DNA of 64,000 nt from Euryhalocaulis caribicus (GCF_000412185.1 NZ_ASJA01000016.1:25882-89881); one strand, 5' to 3'; positions 54,065-63,891 are shown, counted from the first letter of the stretch. The notes: a model not told the origin generated them from the sequence alone. Translations and numbers: made by a program.

Positions 54065-54456
54065 TATGCCGGCGGGGGCGGGAACTGGCTGTCCACGTGC
54101 CGCCTTATGACTTTCGCGTTGCGCTGGTGCGCCCGGAAGCCGAAGTCGAACAGATCGCCGACCAGCGGAATGGCGCCCAGCGCCGTGTCGATCGCCAGAT
54201 TGCCGACCATGCCCGCCATCTTGTGTTTGGGCAGTTCCGCGTCCCGCGCCAGTTTGAGGAAATACAGACCCACGGCGCCGGTCGTGACGTCGCCGACGCC
54301 GGGAATGAGGCCCAGCACGGCGTCGAGGCCAAAACGGAACGGCCCCTTGCCCAGCTGATAGTCCATGACGCGGGCCAGCCGGTCAGCGCGCTCTACCGCC
54401 TTGCGGCAACGCGCTTCCCGGTCCGGCCCGGCCAAACTGGAGTCGTCTGTGTTCAT
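54064..54456 (-). CDS. DUF4112 domain protein
   Basis: A 130-residue membrane-associated protein. The DUF4112 core is recognisable: LDAVLGLIPGVGDVTTGAVG and DTALGAIPLVGDLFDFGFRA, two related Pro-Gly-Val-Gly-Asp hairpin segments, followed by HQRNAKVIRRH. Function unknown. Its ATG overlaps the stop of the upstream YqaE-like gene (ATGA), a pairing that suggests a shared envelope stress role. Confidence 0.87.
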   Translation of the reverse strand: MNTDDSSLAGPDREARCRKAVERADRLARVMDYQLGKGPFRFGLDAVLGLIPGVGDVTTGAVGLYFLKLARDAELPKHKMAGMVGNLAIDTALGAIPLVGDLFDFGFRAHQRNAKVIRRHVDSQFPPPPA

Positions 54457-54611
54457 CGGCGGGCGATGATCCAGATGGCGTGGATCAGGCCGGGAATATA
54501 GCCGAGCAGGGTCAGAAGAATATTGATCCAGAACTGCGCGCCGAGACCCACCTGCAGAAAGACGCCAAGCGGGGGAATTATAACGGACAATATGATGCGG
54601 ATGATATCCAT
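54453..54611 (-). CDS. YqaE/Pmp3 family small membrane protein
   Basis: A 52-residue protein read from ATG at 54611: MDIIRIILSVIIPPLGVFLQ and, further on, a second span containing NILLTLLGYIPGLIHAIWII and ending ARR. The two hydrophobic spans, the PPLGVFLQVG turn and LGYIPGLIHA are the signatures of the Pmp3/YqaE/UPF0057 family, linked to salt and membrane stress. It is below the length of most gene-finding cut-offs. An AGGA sits about ten bases upstream. Its stop overlaps the DUF4112 start by four bases. Confidence 0.9.
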   Translation of the reverse strand: MDIIRIILSVIIPPLGVFLQVGLGAQFWINILLTLLGYIPGLIHAIWIIARR

Positions 54612-54703
54612 GAGGGGCGGTCCTTGTTTGAAAATGCCTGTTCTGACAACGGATCAGCCGATTTCAGGTTCCCCTTATGCCCGTCAGCGCACATGATGCA
54701 GAA

Positions 54704-54745
54704 CTGTCATTCAACTTACACATAAATGTCACAGAACGCTGTCAC
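54704..54745 (+). promoter_or_regulatory. PHO-box repeats upstream of the phosphate-selective porin gene
   Basis: Seven-base repeats at 11-base spacing: CTGTCAT (54704-54710), CTTACAC (54715-54721), ATGTCAC (54726-54732), and a further CTGTCAC at 54739-54745, two bases out of phase. The pattern matches the PhoB-binding CTGTCAT-N4-CTGTCAT arrangement. The porin start is at 54790. Phosphate-starvation induction is inferred. Confidence 0.75.
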
Positions 54746-54789
54746 AGGAACGCAATCAAAGATTCATAAAAACAACACCGGAACGTCAC

Positions 54790-55971
54790 ATGCGTCTGTT
54801 CGCCGCCTGTCTCGCCCTCGCCGCCACCCCCGCCATGGCTGCCGCCCAGCCTGCAGATCAAGGCTATAATCCGCTCTATGACGGCGCTCCGGAATGGGCC
54901 GTGGGGGAGGACATCACGTTCAAACTGCGTGGCCGCGCCTATTACGACTACGCCAATATCGACAATGATTTTGCTTCTCCGGTTCCCGGCGTCACGGATA
55001 CCGAAACCCGCACGCTCCGCCTTGGGGCGGAAGTCGACGCCGGCGCGGTCAAGATGAAGGCAGAGTTCGACTTCATCGACGACAAGATCCAGCCCAAGGA
55101 CGTGCTGGTTCAGTTCAAGCCCGGGGACGGCGTGACCATCCAGGCGGGTCACTACAAGGAACACGCTTCACTGGACGAGCAGACTTCCAGCCGGTTCACG
55201 ACCTTCATGGAGCGCGGCTCCCTCACCGACGCCTTTTCCATCGACCGCCGCATCGGCGTTTCCGTCCTGACCGGCGGCGATAACTGGACGTGGTCCACCG
55301 GCCTTCATGGCGGCGTGATGGATGAGTTCGATCTGGACGATACCTGGTCGGTTTCGTCCCGCGCCACGTTCGCGCCGGTGGCCGACAAGGAAGGGCAGAC
55401 CTTTGTCCATCTTGGCGCTTTCGGCCGATACCGCAGCGATTCCAGCATCAATGGCGATAGCCTGCGCTACCGTCAGCGTCCTCTGGCGCACCTGGCCGAC
55501 CGCTATGTCGCCACGCCGCGTTTCGCCGATACCGATTTCCTGACCGGCGTGGAAGCCGCGGCCGTTCGCGGCCCGCTGCATGTCCAGGCCGAGGCTGCGC
55601 GACAGTCCGCTGACGGCGCCGCGGCGGATGCGGATTTCAACAGCGCCTATATTCAGGCCGGCTGGTTTCTCACCGGCGAAAGCCGCGCCTACAAGCCGGG
55701 CAAGGGCGCGTTCGATCGCACCAAGCCCCTGCGTGCGCTCGGCCGCGGCGGGTTCGGAGCGGTGGAGCTGGCGGCCCGCTTCGATACGGTTGACCTGACG
55801 GACGGCCCCGTCACCGGCGGCCAGCAGGACAGTCTCACCCTCGGCGTCAACTGGTATCCGACCGCGCGTGTTCGCTTCATGGCCAATTACGTCGCCGCCG
55901 ACATAGATGACGGCCCGTTTGGCGACGGCGACTCCGAGGTCGTGCAGCTTCGCGCCCAGATCGACTGGTAG
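54790..55971 (+). CDS. OprO/OprP-like phosphate-selective porin
   Basis: A 393-residue outer-membrane porin: signal peptide (MRLFAACLALAATPAMAAAQ), then a 16-strand-type barrel rich in alternating residues, with FKLRGRAYYDYANIDNDFAS at the start and LGVNWYPTARVRFMANYVAA near the C-terminal end and a final Trp. KMKAEFDFIDDKIQPKDVLV and FTTFMERGSLTDAFSIDRRI are typical of the Porin_O_P family, which moves phosphate and polyphosphate across the outer membrane. PHO-box repeats upstream and a PstS-like gene downstream support that use. Confidence 0.9.
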   Translation: MRLFAACLALAATPAMAAAQPADQGYNPLYDGAPEWAVGEDITFKLRGRAYYDYANIDNDFASPVPGVTDTETRTLRLGAEVDAGAVKMKAEFDFIDDKIQPKDVLVQFKPGDGVTIQAGHYKEHASLDEQTSSRFTTFMERGSLTDAFSIDRRIGVSVLTGGDNWTWSTGLHGGVMDEFDLDDTWSVSSRATFAPVADKEGQTFVHLGAFGRYRSDSSINGDSLRYRQRPLAHLADRYVATPRFADTDFLTGVEAAAVRGPLHVQAEAARQSADGAAADADFNSAYIQAGWFLTGESRAYKPGKGAFDRTKPLRALGRGGFGAVELAARFDTVDLTDGPVTGGQQDSLTLGVNWYPTARVRFMANYVAADIDDGPFGDGDSEVVQLRAQIDW

Positions 55972-55987
55972 GGCCGCAGACCGATGT

Positions 55988-56016
55988 TTGTCGCTCAATT
56001 GTCGTCAAACTGTTAC
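55988..56016 (+). promoter_or_regulatory. PHO-box repeats upstream of pstS
   Basis: TTGTCGC (55988-55994), TTGTCGT (55999-56005) and CTGTTAC (56010-56016), each pair separated by four bases, a degenerate three-unit PhoB array, 68 bases before the pstS-like start. Confidence 0.65.
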
Positions 56017-56084
56017 ATGGCCGCTGTAGCCGTGCCCCAGATTTCACCCTCCCCAAGTGTTTGTTGCATCAAGAGGTAATCCAG

Positions 56085-57239
56085 ATGGCGAACCACCGTA
56101 TCTTCCTCGTTTCCACGATTTGCGCCGCCGCGCTGGCGGCTTGCGGTTCTGAATCCGGACCCGCCTCTGACACCGGCGCCGAAACCGCCGGCCCGGCCGC
56201 GTTCGAAACCGCCGGCCAGTCCGAAGCCATCGGCCAGTCGACCGGGGTGACTTCCGGTCAGACGATCCAGATTGTCGGCTCCTCCACGGTCTATCCGTTC
56301 ACGACCGCGGTCGCCGAACAGTTTGGCGCGCGGACCGCTTTCTCGACCCCAATCGTCGAGTCCACGGGCACGGGCGGCGGCATGAAGCTGTTCTGCGCCG
56401 GCGTCGGCTCCAGCGAGCCGGATTTCACCAACGCGTCCCGCCGCATCAAGGCCAGCGAGTTCGAGATGTGCCAAGAAAACGGCGTCAGTTCCGTGGTGGA
56501 AATCCCGGTCGGTTATGACGGCATCGTCATTTCCAACGTGAAATCCTCCCCGGCGATGGACATAACGTCCAAGCAGCTTTTCACGGCGCTGGCCAAGCAA
56601 ATTCCGGCCTCCGACGATGACTGCACCATGCAGGACAACCCCTATACAAACTGGTCTGAAATCGACCCGGCCCTCCCCGATGAAACGATCGAGGTTTATG
56701 GCCCGCCTCCGACGTCCGGCACGCGCGACGCCTTCGTCGAACTGGGCATGGCCAAGGGCGCGGCCGGTTATGCCTGTCTGGCCGAGATGGAAGAGTCCGA
56801 CGGCGACCGGTTCGAGGCCATCGCGCACACCCTGCGCGAGGACCAGCGCTGGATCGACGCCGGCGAAAATGACAACGCCATCGTCCAGACGCTGACCAAG
56901 ACCCCGACCGCCTTTGGCGTGTTCGGTTATTCCTTCCTGGAGCAGAACCAGAACCGTCTGCAGGGCGCGATGGTGGATGGCGTGGAGCCGAGCTTCGACA
57001 ATATCGCCAGCGGCGATTATCCGATCTCGCGTACGCTTTTCGTCTATGCGAAAGGCCAGCATGCAGAGCTGGTTCCGGGCTTCCAGGAGTTCGTGAACGA
57101 GTACACGTCCGAAGAGGCGATGGGCGAGTTCGGTTACCTGACCGAAAAAGGCCTGATCCCGCTGCCGGCCGATCGCGTGGAGGAAGTCCGCGCCGCGTCC
57201 CGCGCGCTGGAGCCGATGGCCGGCCCGCCGTCCGAATAG
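56085..57239 (+). CDS. pstS: PstS-like phosphate-binding lipoprotein
   Basis: A 384-residue substrate-binding protein. It begins with a lipoprotein signal (STICAAALAACGSESG, lipobox Cys). A Ser/Gln/Thr-rich linker follows, and then IQIVGSSTVYPFTTAVAEQF, ESTGTGGGMKLFCAG and PPTSGTRDAFVELG, the loops that bind phosphate oxygens in PstS/SphX proteins. ATG 56085 has GAGG eight bases upstream. No pstC, pstA, pstB or phoU follows in the window, so this is a solitary binding protein, either feeding a distant Pst transporter or sensing phosphate. A strong terminator follows. Confidence 0.88.
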   Translation: MANHRIFLVSTICAAALAACGSESGPASDTGAETAGPAAFETAGQSEAIGQSTGVTSGQTIQIVGSSTVYPFTTAVAEQFGARTAFSTPIVESTGTGGGMKLFCAGVGSSEPDFTNASRRIKASEFEMCQENGVSSVVEIPVGYDGIVISNVKSSPAMDITSKQLFTALAKQIPASDDDCTMQDNPYTNWSEIDPALPDETIEVYGPPPTSGTRDAFVELGMAKGAAGYACLAEMEESDGDRFEAIAHTLREDQRWIDAGENDNAIVQTLTKTPTAFGVFGYSFLEQNQNRLQGAMVDGVEPSFDNIASGDYPISRTLFVYAKGQHAELVPGFQEFVNEYTSEEAMGEFGYLTEKGLIPLPADRVEEVRAASRALEPMAGPPSE

Positions 57240-57261
57240 GCGAGCTTGCCGGACCGACATG

Positions 57262-57294
57262 AAAAAGCTCCCCGGTTTCCGGGGAGCTTTTTTG
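57262..57294 (+). terminator. intrinsic terminator after pstS
   Basis: AAAAGCTCCCCGG (57263-57275) and CCGGGGAGCTTTT (57279-57291) form a 13-pair stem with a three-base loop and a T-rich 3' end. By symmetry it may also act on the convergent glycosyltransferase gene, which ends at 57298. Confidence 0.93.
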
Positions 57295-57297
57295 TTT

Positions 57298-58434
57298 CTA
57301 CCGCTTCCGCAGGACCGCGCTGATGCGGCGGCGGACCGGGGCGGGGATATTGGGCACCGCCCGTCCGCCCAGCTTGCGCAGCCGCCGCCAGAAGGCGCGC
57401 CGCCGTGGCTTGGGCGGCACTTCCAGATTGCTGACGAAATCCTCCGCGCAGCGCCGCCAGCTGAATTGCTCCGCATAGGCGCGCACCACCTCGCGGTCGA
57501 GGTCCAGGCAATCCATGACCGCCTGCTGCAAATCCTCGCTGACCGATCCGGCGTTGGAGCCGGGGATGATGTCTTTCGGGCCGTGCGCCGGGAACGCGGC
57601 GACCGGCGTGCCAGCCGCCATGGATTCCAGGATCACCAGCCCGAATGTGTCAGTCCAGCTGGGAAAGACAAAGGCGTCCGCATCGGCGAAATAGCGGGCC
57701 AGCTCCTCGCCGAACTTGGAGCCGGTAAAGACAACGTCGGGATAATGCTCCTGCAGCTCTTCCAGCTGCGGGCCGTGCCCGACGATTACCTTGGTTCCGG
57801 GCAGGTCCAGCTTCAGGAAGGCTTCCAGGTTTTTCTCGACCGCGACGCGGCCGACATTGACGATGACCGGGCGCTGCAGCCCGGCATAGACGCTCTCTTC
57901 ATCCGTCGCGGCGCGCTTTGACGGATGGAACATTTCGGTGTCCACGCCGCGCGCCCAGGCGACGATATGGGTAAAGCCGCGCTTCTCCAGCTCCTCGCGC
58001 ATGGACGGCGTGGCGACCATCAGGCGGTCGCCGGCATTGTGGAACCAGCGCATGAAGGCGTAGCCCGCCTTGTGCGGCACGAAGGGGAAGCGCGCATTGA
58101 CGTATTCCGGGAACTTCGTGTGGTAGCTGGTGGTGAACGGCCAGCCCCATTTCAGGCAGATCGAGCGCGCGGTCATGCCCAGCGTGCCTTCGGTCGCGAT
58201 GTGAATCGCGTCCGGCTCGAAATCGGTGATGCGCTTGGCGATCTGGTCGCGCGCGCCCAGCGCCAGTTCGATCTCGTTATAAGTGGGCAGGGGGATCGTC
58301 TTGAAGCCGTCGGCGGGGGATATGACATCCACCTCATGCCCCATTTCACGGCATTCCTGCACGACGCGCGAAAGCGTCCGCACAACGCCGTTCATCTGCG
58401 GCTCCCAGGCGTCTGTCACCAGCGTGATACGCAT
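57298..58434 (-). CDS. GT4-family glycosyltransferase (glycolipid mannosyl-/sulfoquinovosyl-transferase type)
   Basis: A 378-residue GT-B retaining glycosyltransferase starting MRITLVTDAWEPQMNGVVRT. It shows IHIATEGTLGMTARSICLKW, a linker with VNVGRVAVEKNLEAFL, and the nucleotide-sugar binding FVFPSWTDTFGLVILESMAA followed by GTPVAAFPAHGP. The pattern is that of GT4 enzymes that glycosylate diacylglycerol or phosphatidylinositol. The frame extends more than 400 codons upstream as an antisense shadow of rimK. Placed beside a Pho regulon, it could make glycolipids that replace phospholipids under phosphate limitation; no PHO box is visible upstream, so that is a guess. Confidence 0.85.
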   Translation of the reverse strand: MRITLVTDAWEPQMNGVVRTLSRVVQECREMGHEVDVISPADGFKTIPLPTYNEIELALGARDQIAKRITDFEPDAIHIATEGTLGMTARSICLKWGWPFTTSYHTKFPEYVNARFPFVPHKAGYAFMRWFHNAGDRLMVATPSMREELEKRGFTHIVAWARGVDTEMFHPSKRAATDEESVYAGLQRPVIVNVGRVAVEKNLEAFLKLDLPGTKVIVGHGPQLEELQEHYPDVVFTGSKFGEELARYFADADAFVFPSWTDTFGLVILESMAAGTPVAAFPAHGPKDIIPGSNAGSVSEDLQQAVMDCLDLDREVVRAYAEQFSWRRCAEDFVSNLEVPPKPRRRAFWRRLRKLGGRAVPNIPAPVRRRISAVLRKR

Positions 58435-58593
58435 TTTCTTCTGGCCTTTTCCTTCATGCGGGCGCAGTTGGTGTCTGATTGACACGTTCGGACCGTTTGG
58501 CCAAGCGCGCCGCGTCGCAACATGGTCAAAACGCCTGCGGGTCAATAAGGTCAGCCTTAAATTCCAAGCCGCCCCTGTCTGGAGCTGTTTCAT

Positions 58594-59499
58594 ATGAAAT
58601 TTGCGATGCTTGCTCGCAATCCGAACCTGTATTCGCACAAGCGCATCGTTGAAGCCGCGGAAGCGCGCGGGCATGAGCTCGAAATTCTCGACACGCTTCA
58701 GTGCTACATGAACATCACCTCGCACAGGCCGGAAATCTTCTATCGCGGCGAGAAACTGAGCGGCTATGACGCGGTGATTCCGCGCATCGGCTCCTCGGTG
58801 ACCTTCTATGGTCTGGCCGTGTTGCGGCAGTTCGAGATGATGGGCGTGTGGCCGCTGAACGAGTCGGTCGCCATCGGCCGTTCGCGCGACAAGCTGCGCT
58901 CCATGCAGATCCTGGCGCGGCGGGGCATCGGCCTGCCGGTGACCTGTTTCGCCCATTCGGCCAAGCAGGCGGACGAGCTGATCGAAATGGCGGGCGGCGC
59001 GCCGGTGGTCATCAAGCTTCTGGAAGGCACGCAGGGCATCGGCGTGGTGCTGGGCGAGACGCATAATTCCGCGCGCTCGGTCATCGAGGCGTTCCGCGGC
59101 GCCAATGTTCAGATTCTTGTGCAGGAATTCATCAAGGAGGCCGGCGGCGAGGATTTCCGCATTTTCGTGGTGGGCGACAAGGTGGTGGGCGCCATGAAGC
59201 GCAAGGGCGCGGATGGCGATTTCCGCTCCAACCTGCATCGCGGCGGCACGGCCTCCACCGTGCGCATCACGCCGGAGGAACGCTCCACCGCCAAGCGCGC
59301 GGCCAAGGCGATGGGCCTGAATGTCTGCGGCGTGGACATTCTTCGCTCCAATCACGGGCCGGTGGTGATGGAGGTCAATTCCTCCCCCGGTCTGGAAGGT
59401 ATCGAGAACGCAACCGGCCGCGACGTAGGCGGCGCAATCATCGAATTCATAGAGAAGCATGCCAAAGAAGGCCGAACAAAAACCCGCGGAAAAGGCTGA
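58594..59499 (+). CDS. rimK: RimK-type ATP-grasp ligase
   Basis: A 301-residue ATP-grasp enzyme of the RimK family, which adds glutamate to the C-terminus of ribosomal protein S6. [20 protein letters not shown], the nucleotide-binding [39 protein letters not shown] and the metal/phosphate site [15 protein letters not shown] are all present. The 3' end overlaps the next gene by 41 bases in another frame, so the pair is certainly cotranscribed. Confidence 0.92.
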   Translation: MKFAMLARNPNLYSHKRIVEAAEARGHELEILDTLQCYMNITSHRPEIFYRGEKLSGYDAVIPRIGSSVTFYGLAVLRQFEMMGVWPLNESVAIGRSRDKLRSMQILARRGIGLPVTCFAHSAKQADELIEMAGGAPVVIKLLEGTQGIGVVLGETHNSARSVIEAFRGANVQILVQEFIKEAGGEDFRIFVVGDKVVGAMKRKGADGDFRSNLHRGGTASTVRITPEERSTAKRAAKAMGLNVCGVDILRSNHGPVVMEVNSSPGLEGIENATGRDVGGAIIEFIEKHAKEGRTKTRGKG

Positions 59500-60529
59500 A
59501 CCCTTCGAGTTTGCCGGGCACACGATTGCGCCCGGCCAGCGCCGCCGCATCGAAATCCCGATTTCGCATCTGTCCTTCGGCGCGCCGGTCGCGCTGGAGG
59601 CGGAAGTGCTGGTGGGCCGCAAGCCCGGACCGACGCTGTTTGTCTGCTCGGCCATTCACGGCGACGAGATCAACGGGGTGGAGATCATTGCCCGCCTGTC
59701 GCGCATCCGGGCGCTGTCCCGCCTGCGCGGACGGCTGATCCTTGTGCCGGTGGTCAATGTGTTCGGCTTCATGTCGCACAGCCGCTACCTGCCGGACCGG
59801 CGGGACCTGAACCGGTCCTTTCCCGGATCGGCCGGCGGATCGCTGGCCGCCCAGATCGCCAACGCGATGATGCAGCATGTGATCGAGGCGTCCGATTACG
59901 GGATTGATCTGCATACGGGCGCGGTGCACCGCCGCAACCTGCCGCAGATCCGCGCCAATCTTGAAGATGAGCGGCTGAAAGAACTGGCGCTGGCCTTCGG
60001 CGCGCCGATGGCGCTGGACGCCGGATTGCTGGACGGCAGCCTGCGCCATTCCGCGGCGGATGCCGGCGTGCCGGTGATGACATATGAGGGCGGCGAGGCG
60101 CTGCGCTTTGACGAGCGCGCGATCCGCGCCGGCACGGTCGGCGTCATGCGGGTGATGGAAACGCTGGGCATGATCGCCAAGGTTCACAAACCGCTGAAGC
60201 GCCAGCCGGAAATTGCGCGCTCCTCCAAATGGCTGCGCGCGCCGTCGGCCGGAATCCTGCGCAATTCCGTGCGGCTGGGCGATCATGTCCGCAGCGGGCA
60301 GGAGCTGGGCTATGTCGCCGATGCGTTTGGCGATGACCCGTCCTGGGTTGTTGCGGACCGCGACGGCATTGTCGTCGGCCTGTCCGCGCTTCCCGTGGTC
60401 AATCAGGGCGATGCGCTGTTCCATGTGGCCCAGGTCCGCGACGCCGGTCAGACCTCCGCGCATATCGATACGTTCGCCGAAGAGATGATGCAGGCGCCGA
60501 TCCTTTGGGAGGAAGGCTCCCAGACCTGA
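59459..60529 (+). CDS. succinylglutamate desuccinylase/aspartoacylase family protein, partner of RimK
   Basis: A 356-residue zinc hydrolase of the M14-related AstE/AspA family. The metal-binding motif is [20 protein letters not shown] (His and Glu), the third ligand lies in [15 protein letters not shown], and the active-site glutamate is in [16 protein letters not shown] basic Lys/Glu-rich N-terminus precedes the domain. In other proteobacteria a gene of this type travels with rimK; an amide or isopeptide cleavage role in the same modification is inferred from the 41-base overlap and conserved pairing. Confidence 0.85.
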   Translation: MPKKAEQKPAEKAEPFEFAGHTIAPGQRRRIEIPISHLSFGAPVALEAEVLVGRKPGPTLFVCSAIHGDEINGVEIIARLSRIRALSRLRGRLILVPVVNVFGFMSHSRYLPDRRDLNRSFPGSAGGSLAAQIANAMMQHVIEASDYGIDLHTGAVHRRNLPQIRANLEDERLKELALAFGAPMALDAGLLDGSLRHSAADAGVPVMTYEGGEALRFDERAIRAGTVGVMRVMETLGMIAKVHKPLKRQPEIARSSKWLRAPSAGILRNSVRLGDHVRSGQELGYVADAFGDDPSWVVADRDGIVVGLSALPVVNQGDALFHVAQVRDAGQTSAHIDTFAEEMMQAPILWEEGSQT

Positions 60530-60646
60530 CACGGTCGTTGCCCCGGCTTTGCCGCCTCTTGTCCGCATCTGACGCCGCACGGTTCGCTTGCACCGCGCGT
60601 CAAGCGGCGATATCGCGAACCCTCGCGCGAATGAGGAGAGGGCTCT

Positions 60647-63600
60647 ATGGGGCGGCTGGAAACGTTCACGATCGACTGGGATGATCTCGACGCTGACAAG
60701 TTTGCGGACGAGAACGCGAAAATCCGTGAGTTGATCGGCAAGATCGGCCTGGATTCGGAACCGGTGCGCGGCGAAGTGCGCGACACCGCCGTACAGCTTG
60801 TCCGCCGGGCCCGCGAACGGGCCACCCGCAAGGGTCTGATGGAATCCTTCCTTGAGGAGTTCGGGCTTTCCAACAAGGAAGGCCTGGCCCTGATGTGTCT
60901 GGCCGAGGCGCTGCTGCGCGTGCCTGACGCGGAGACCGCCGACCAGCTGATCGCCGAGAAAATCCGCTCGGGGAACTGGGGTTCCCATGCGGGCCGCGCC
61001 GATTCCTGGCTGGTGAACGCCTCCACCTGGGGCCTGATGCTGACCGGCGGCGTGGTGAAGATCGACCCGGAAATCCGCCGCGACCCGGCCGGCTTCATGC
61101 GCGGCCTGGTGACCCGTCTGGGCGAGCCGGTGATCCGCACCGCCATGATGCAGGCCATGCGCATCATGGGCGAGCAGTTCGTGCTCGGCCGCTCCATCGA
61201 GGCGGCCATCAAGCGCGCCCAGCGTATCTCCGGCGAGCGCAACACGCTCTACAGCTACGACATGCTGGGCGAGGCGGCGCGCACCGAAGCCGACGCCAAG
61301 CGCTATTTCGACCGCTACATGCACGCCATCGAGGCGGTCGGCGAAACCCGCGAGGAAGGCGCGCCGGAGGATGTCCACGGCATCTCCGTCAAGCTGTCCG
61401 CCCTTTATCCGCGCTATGAGGCGGAGAAGGAGGACGAGGTTTTCGAGGTGCTGTATCCGCGCCTGAAAACCATCGTCGAGGCCGCCGCCAGATATGACCT
61501 GAATCTGTGCCTGGACGCCGAGGAAGTGGACCGCCTGGTCCTGCAGATGAAGCTTCTGGAGAAGCTGGCGCACGAGGAGTCGCTGAAGGACTGGCAGGGT
61601 CTGGGCCTTGCCGTGCAGGCTTATCAGAAACGCGCCTATGGCGTGATCCAGAAGCTGACCGAGCTGTCCAAATCCAGCGGCAAGCGCTTCCTGGTCCGTC
61701 TGGTGAAGGGCGCCTACTGGGATACCGAGATCAAGCTGTCGCAGGTGGCGGGCATGCCGGACTTCCCGGTCTGGACGACCAAGCCGGCGACCGACATGAG
61801 CTATCTGGCCTGCGCCCGCGCCATGCTGGACGCCCCCGACGCCATCTATTGCCAGTTCGCCACGCACAACGCCCACACCCTGGCCGCGATCCGCGAGATG
61901 GCGGGCGAGCGCGCCAGCGAGATCGAGTTCCAGCGCCTGCACGGCATGGGCACGCCGCTTTATCGCGCGGCCGACGATATCTATGGCCCGGTCAAGCGCC
62001 GCGTCTATGCCCCGGTCGGCAGCCATGAAGACCTGCTGCCCTATCTGGTGCGGCGGCTGCTGGAAAACGGAGCGAATACGTCTTTCGTGCACGCTTTCCT
62101 GGACGACGACGTGCCGCCGGAAACCGTGGCGTCCGACCCGTTCGAGAATATCGAGAACATTGCCCGCCATCCGGCGATCCCCACCCCGCTGAACATTTTC
62201 GGCGCCAGCCGGCTGAATTCGGCGGGCATGGACCTGGCCCGCAAGTCCGAGCGTGACGACATCGTCAAGGCGATGGAGGATTTCGAACCCATCGCCGCCG
62301 GACCGATCATTTCCGGCAAGGCGTCGACCAAGGGCGGCGCGGCGATCTACAGCCCGGTCGACCGGTCGCGGGAGATCGGCACGGTGCTGGAAGGGACCGA
62401 AGAGGACGTCAATACGGCCATCGAGGCGGCCGAAAAGGCGCAGGGCCTCTGGGACGTGATGGGCGGCGCCGGCCGGGCGGCGGTGATCCGCGCCATGGCC
62501 GACAAGCTGGAAGAAAACACCGACCGCCTGATGGCGATCATGTCGCGCGAGGGCGGCAAGTCGCTGGTCGACGGCATCGCGGAAGTGCGCGAGGCGGTGG
62601 ATTTCTGCCGCTATTACGCCAACCAGGCCGAAGAGCATTTCAACACGCCAACGCGCCTTCCCGGGCCGACGGGCGAGACCAACGAGATCCTGCTGCAGGG
62701 CAAGGGCGTGTTCACCTGTATCTCGCCCTGGAACTTCCCGCTGGCCATCTTCACCGGCCAGGTCGCCGCGGCGCTGGCCGCGGGCAACGCCGTGCTGGCC
62801 AAACCGGCCGAGCAGACCACGCTGATCGCCTATGAGGCGACCAAGCTGTTCCACGAGGCGGGCGTGCCTGCCGACGTGCTGCACCTGATTCCGGGCGAGG
62901 GCGGCACGGTCGGCCCCGCGCTGACCGGCGATCCGCGCATCGCCGGCGTGGCGTTCACGGGCTCCACGGAGACTGCGCGCCTGATCAACCGGACGCTGGC
63001 CGAGCGCGACGGCCCCATCGGCGTGCTGATCGCCGAGACAGGCGGTCTGAACGGCATGTTCGTCGACACCACCGCGCTGCGCGAACAGGTGATCGACGAT
63101 GTCATGACCTCGGCCTTCTACTCGGCGGGCCAGCGCTGTTCGGCGCTGCGCGTCCTGTTCCTGCCGGAAGATACCGCCGACTTCATGATCGAGGGCATCA
63201 AGGGCGCGATGGACGCCCTGAAGCTGGGCGATCCCTCGCGCACCGACGTCGATATCGGCCCGATCATCGACGAGGAAGCGCGGGACGTGCTGGAAAAGCA
63301 CATGGAGCGCATGGGCAAGGAAGCGAAGATCCTCAAACAGGTGGAGATCGGCGATCTGCATGAGCAGGGGACCTTCTTCGGCCCGGCCATGGTCGAGCTG
63401 GAGTCGATGGACCAGCTGGACCGCGAAGTGTTCGGCCCGATCCTGCACATCGTCCGCTACAAGCCGGCGAAGCTGGAAGAGACGGCGCGGCAACTGGCGG
63501 CGAAAAATTACGGCCTGACGCTGGGCGTCCATTCCCGCCTGCAATCCTTTGCCGATACGGTGCGGCGGCTGGTGCCGGCGGGCAATGTCTATGTGAACCG

Positions 63601-63772
63601 CAACATGGTCGGCGCGGTGGTCGGCGTACAGCCCTTCGGCGGCGAGCGCCTGTCGGGCACCGGCCCCAAGGCCGGCGGCCCGCACTACCTGCCCCGCTTC
63701 GCGGCCGAACGCGTCATCACGGTCAACATCACCGCCCAGGGCGGCGACCCGGAACTGCTGAGCCTGACTTAG
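60647..63772 (+). CDS. putA: bifunctional proline dehydrogenase / L-glutamate-gamma-semialdehyde dehydrogenase PutA
   Basis: PutA oxidises proline to glutamate in two steps. The 1041-residue protein has an FAD-binding PRODH barrel (about 170-440; [48 protein letters not shown]). The NAD-dependent aldehyde dehydrogenase follows (about 520-1010; [45 protein letters not shown], and the catalytic Cys in [14 protein letters not shown]). There is no N-terminal ribbon-helix-helix, so unlike the E. coli protein it should not repress its own gene. GGAGAGGG precedes the ATG. A 1482-residue antisense frame across it is a shadow. Confidence 0.96.
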   Translation: MGRLETFTIDWDDLDADKFADENAKIRELIGKIGLDSEPVRGEVRDTAVQLVRRARERATRKGLMESFLEEFGLSNKEGLALMCLAEALLRVPDAETADQLIAEKIRSGNWGSHAGRADSWLVNASTWGLMLTGGVVKIDPEIRRDPAGFMRGLVTRLGEPVIRTAMMQAMRIMGEQFVLGRSIEAAIKRAQRISGERNTLYSYDMLGEAARTEADAKRYFDRYMHAIEAVGETREEGAPEDVHGISVKLSALYPRYEAEKEDEVFEVLYPRLKTIVEAAARYDLNLCLDAEEVDRLVLQMKLLEKLAHEESLKDWQGLGLAVQAYQKRAYGVIQKLTELSKSSGKRFLVRLVKGAYWDTEIKLSQVAGMPDFPVWTTKPATDMSYLACARAMLDAPDAIYCQFATHNAHTLAAIREMAGERASEIEFQRLHGMGTPLYRAADDIYGPVKRRVYAPVGSHEDLLPYLVRRLLENGANTSFVHAFLDDDVPPETVASDPFENIENIARHPAIPTPLNIFGASRLNSAGMDLARKSERDDIVKAMEDFEPIAAGPIISGKASTKGGAAIYSPVDRSREIGTVLEGTEEDVNTAIEAAEKAQGLWDVMGGAGRAAVIRAMADKLEENTDRLMAIMSREGGKSLVDGIAEVREAVDFCRYYANQAEEHFNTPTRLPGPTGETNEILLQGKGVFTCISPWNFPLAIFTGQVAAALAAGNAVLAKPAEQTTLIAYEATKLFHEAGVPADVLHLIPGEGGTVGPALTGDPRIAGVAFTGSTETARLINRTLAERDGPIGVLIAETGGLNGMFVDTTALREQVIDDVMTSAFYSAGQRCSALRVLFLPEDTADFMIEGIKGAMDALKLGDPSRTDVDIGPIIDEEARDVLEKHMERMGKEAKILKQVEIGDLHEQGTFFGPAMVELESMDQLDREVFGPILHIVRYKPAKLEETARQLAAKNYGLTLGVHSRLQSFADTVRRLVPAGNVYVNRNMVGAVVGVQPFGGERLSGTGPKAGGPHYLPRFAAERVITVNITAQGGDPELLSLT

Positions 63773-63802
63773 AGGGGGCAGGTGAGCTTCCTTCTTCTTT
63801 CT

Positions 63803-63832
63803 CCCTCGCCCCCGCGAGGGGGAGAGGGTTTT
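63803..63832 (+). terminator. GC-rich hairpin after putA, part of a structured repeat
   Basis: CCCTCGCCCCC (63803-63813) pairs with GGGGGAGAGGG (63818-63828) with one mismatch and a GCGA loop, followed by four T. A smaller hairpin AATCCG-GCAA-CGGATT (63841-63856) and a second purine-rich GGGAGAGGGGG segment (63870-63880) follow, which looks like a dispersed intergenic palindrome family. Confidence 0.6.
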
Positions 63833-63891
63833 GAGCGCCCAATCCGGCAACGGATTAGTCTGCGCGAAAGGGAGAGGGGGACCTCTCCGGA

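Noticed and set aside
58471..58485. GTGTC-TGATT-GACAC inverted repeat with TTGACA in the gap before rimK
   Set aside because: Arms of only five bases and no matching -10 at proper spacing; could be chance.
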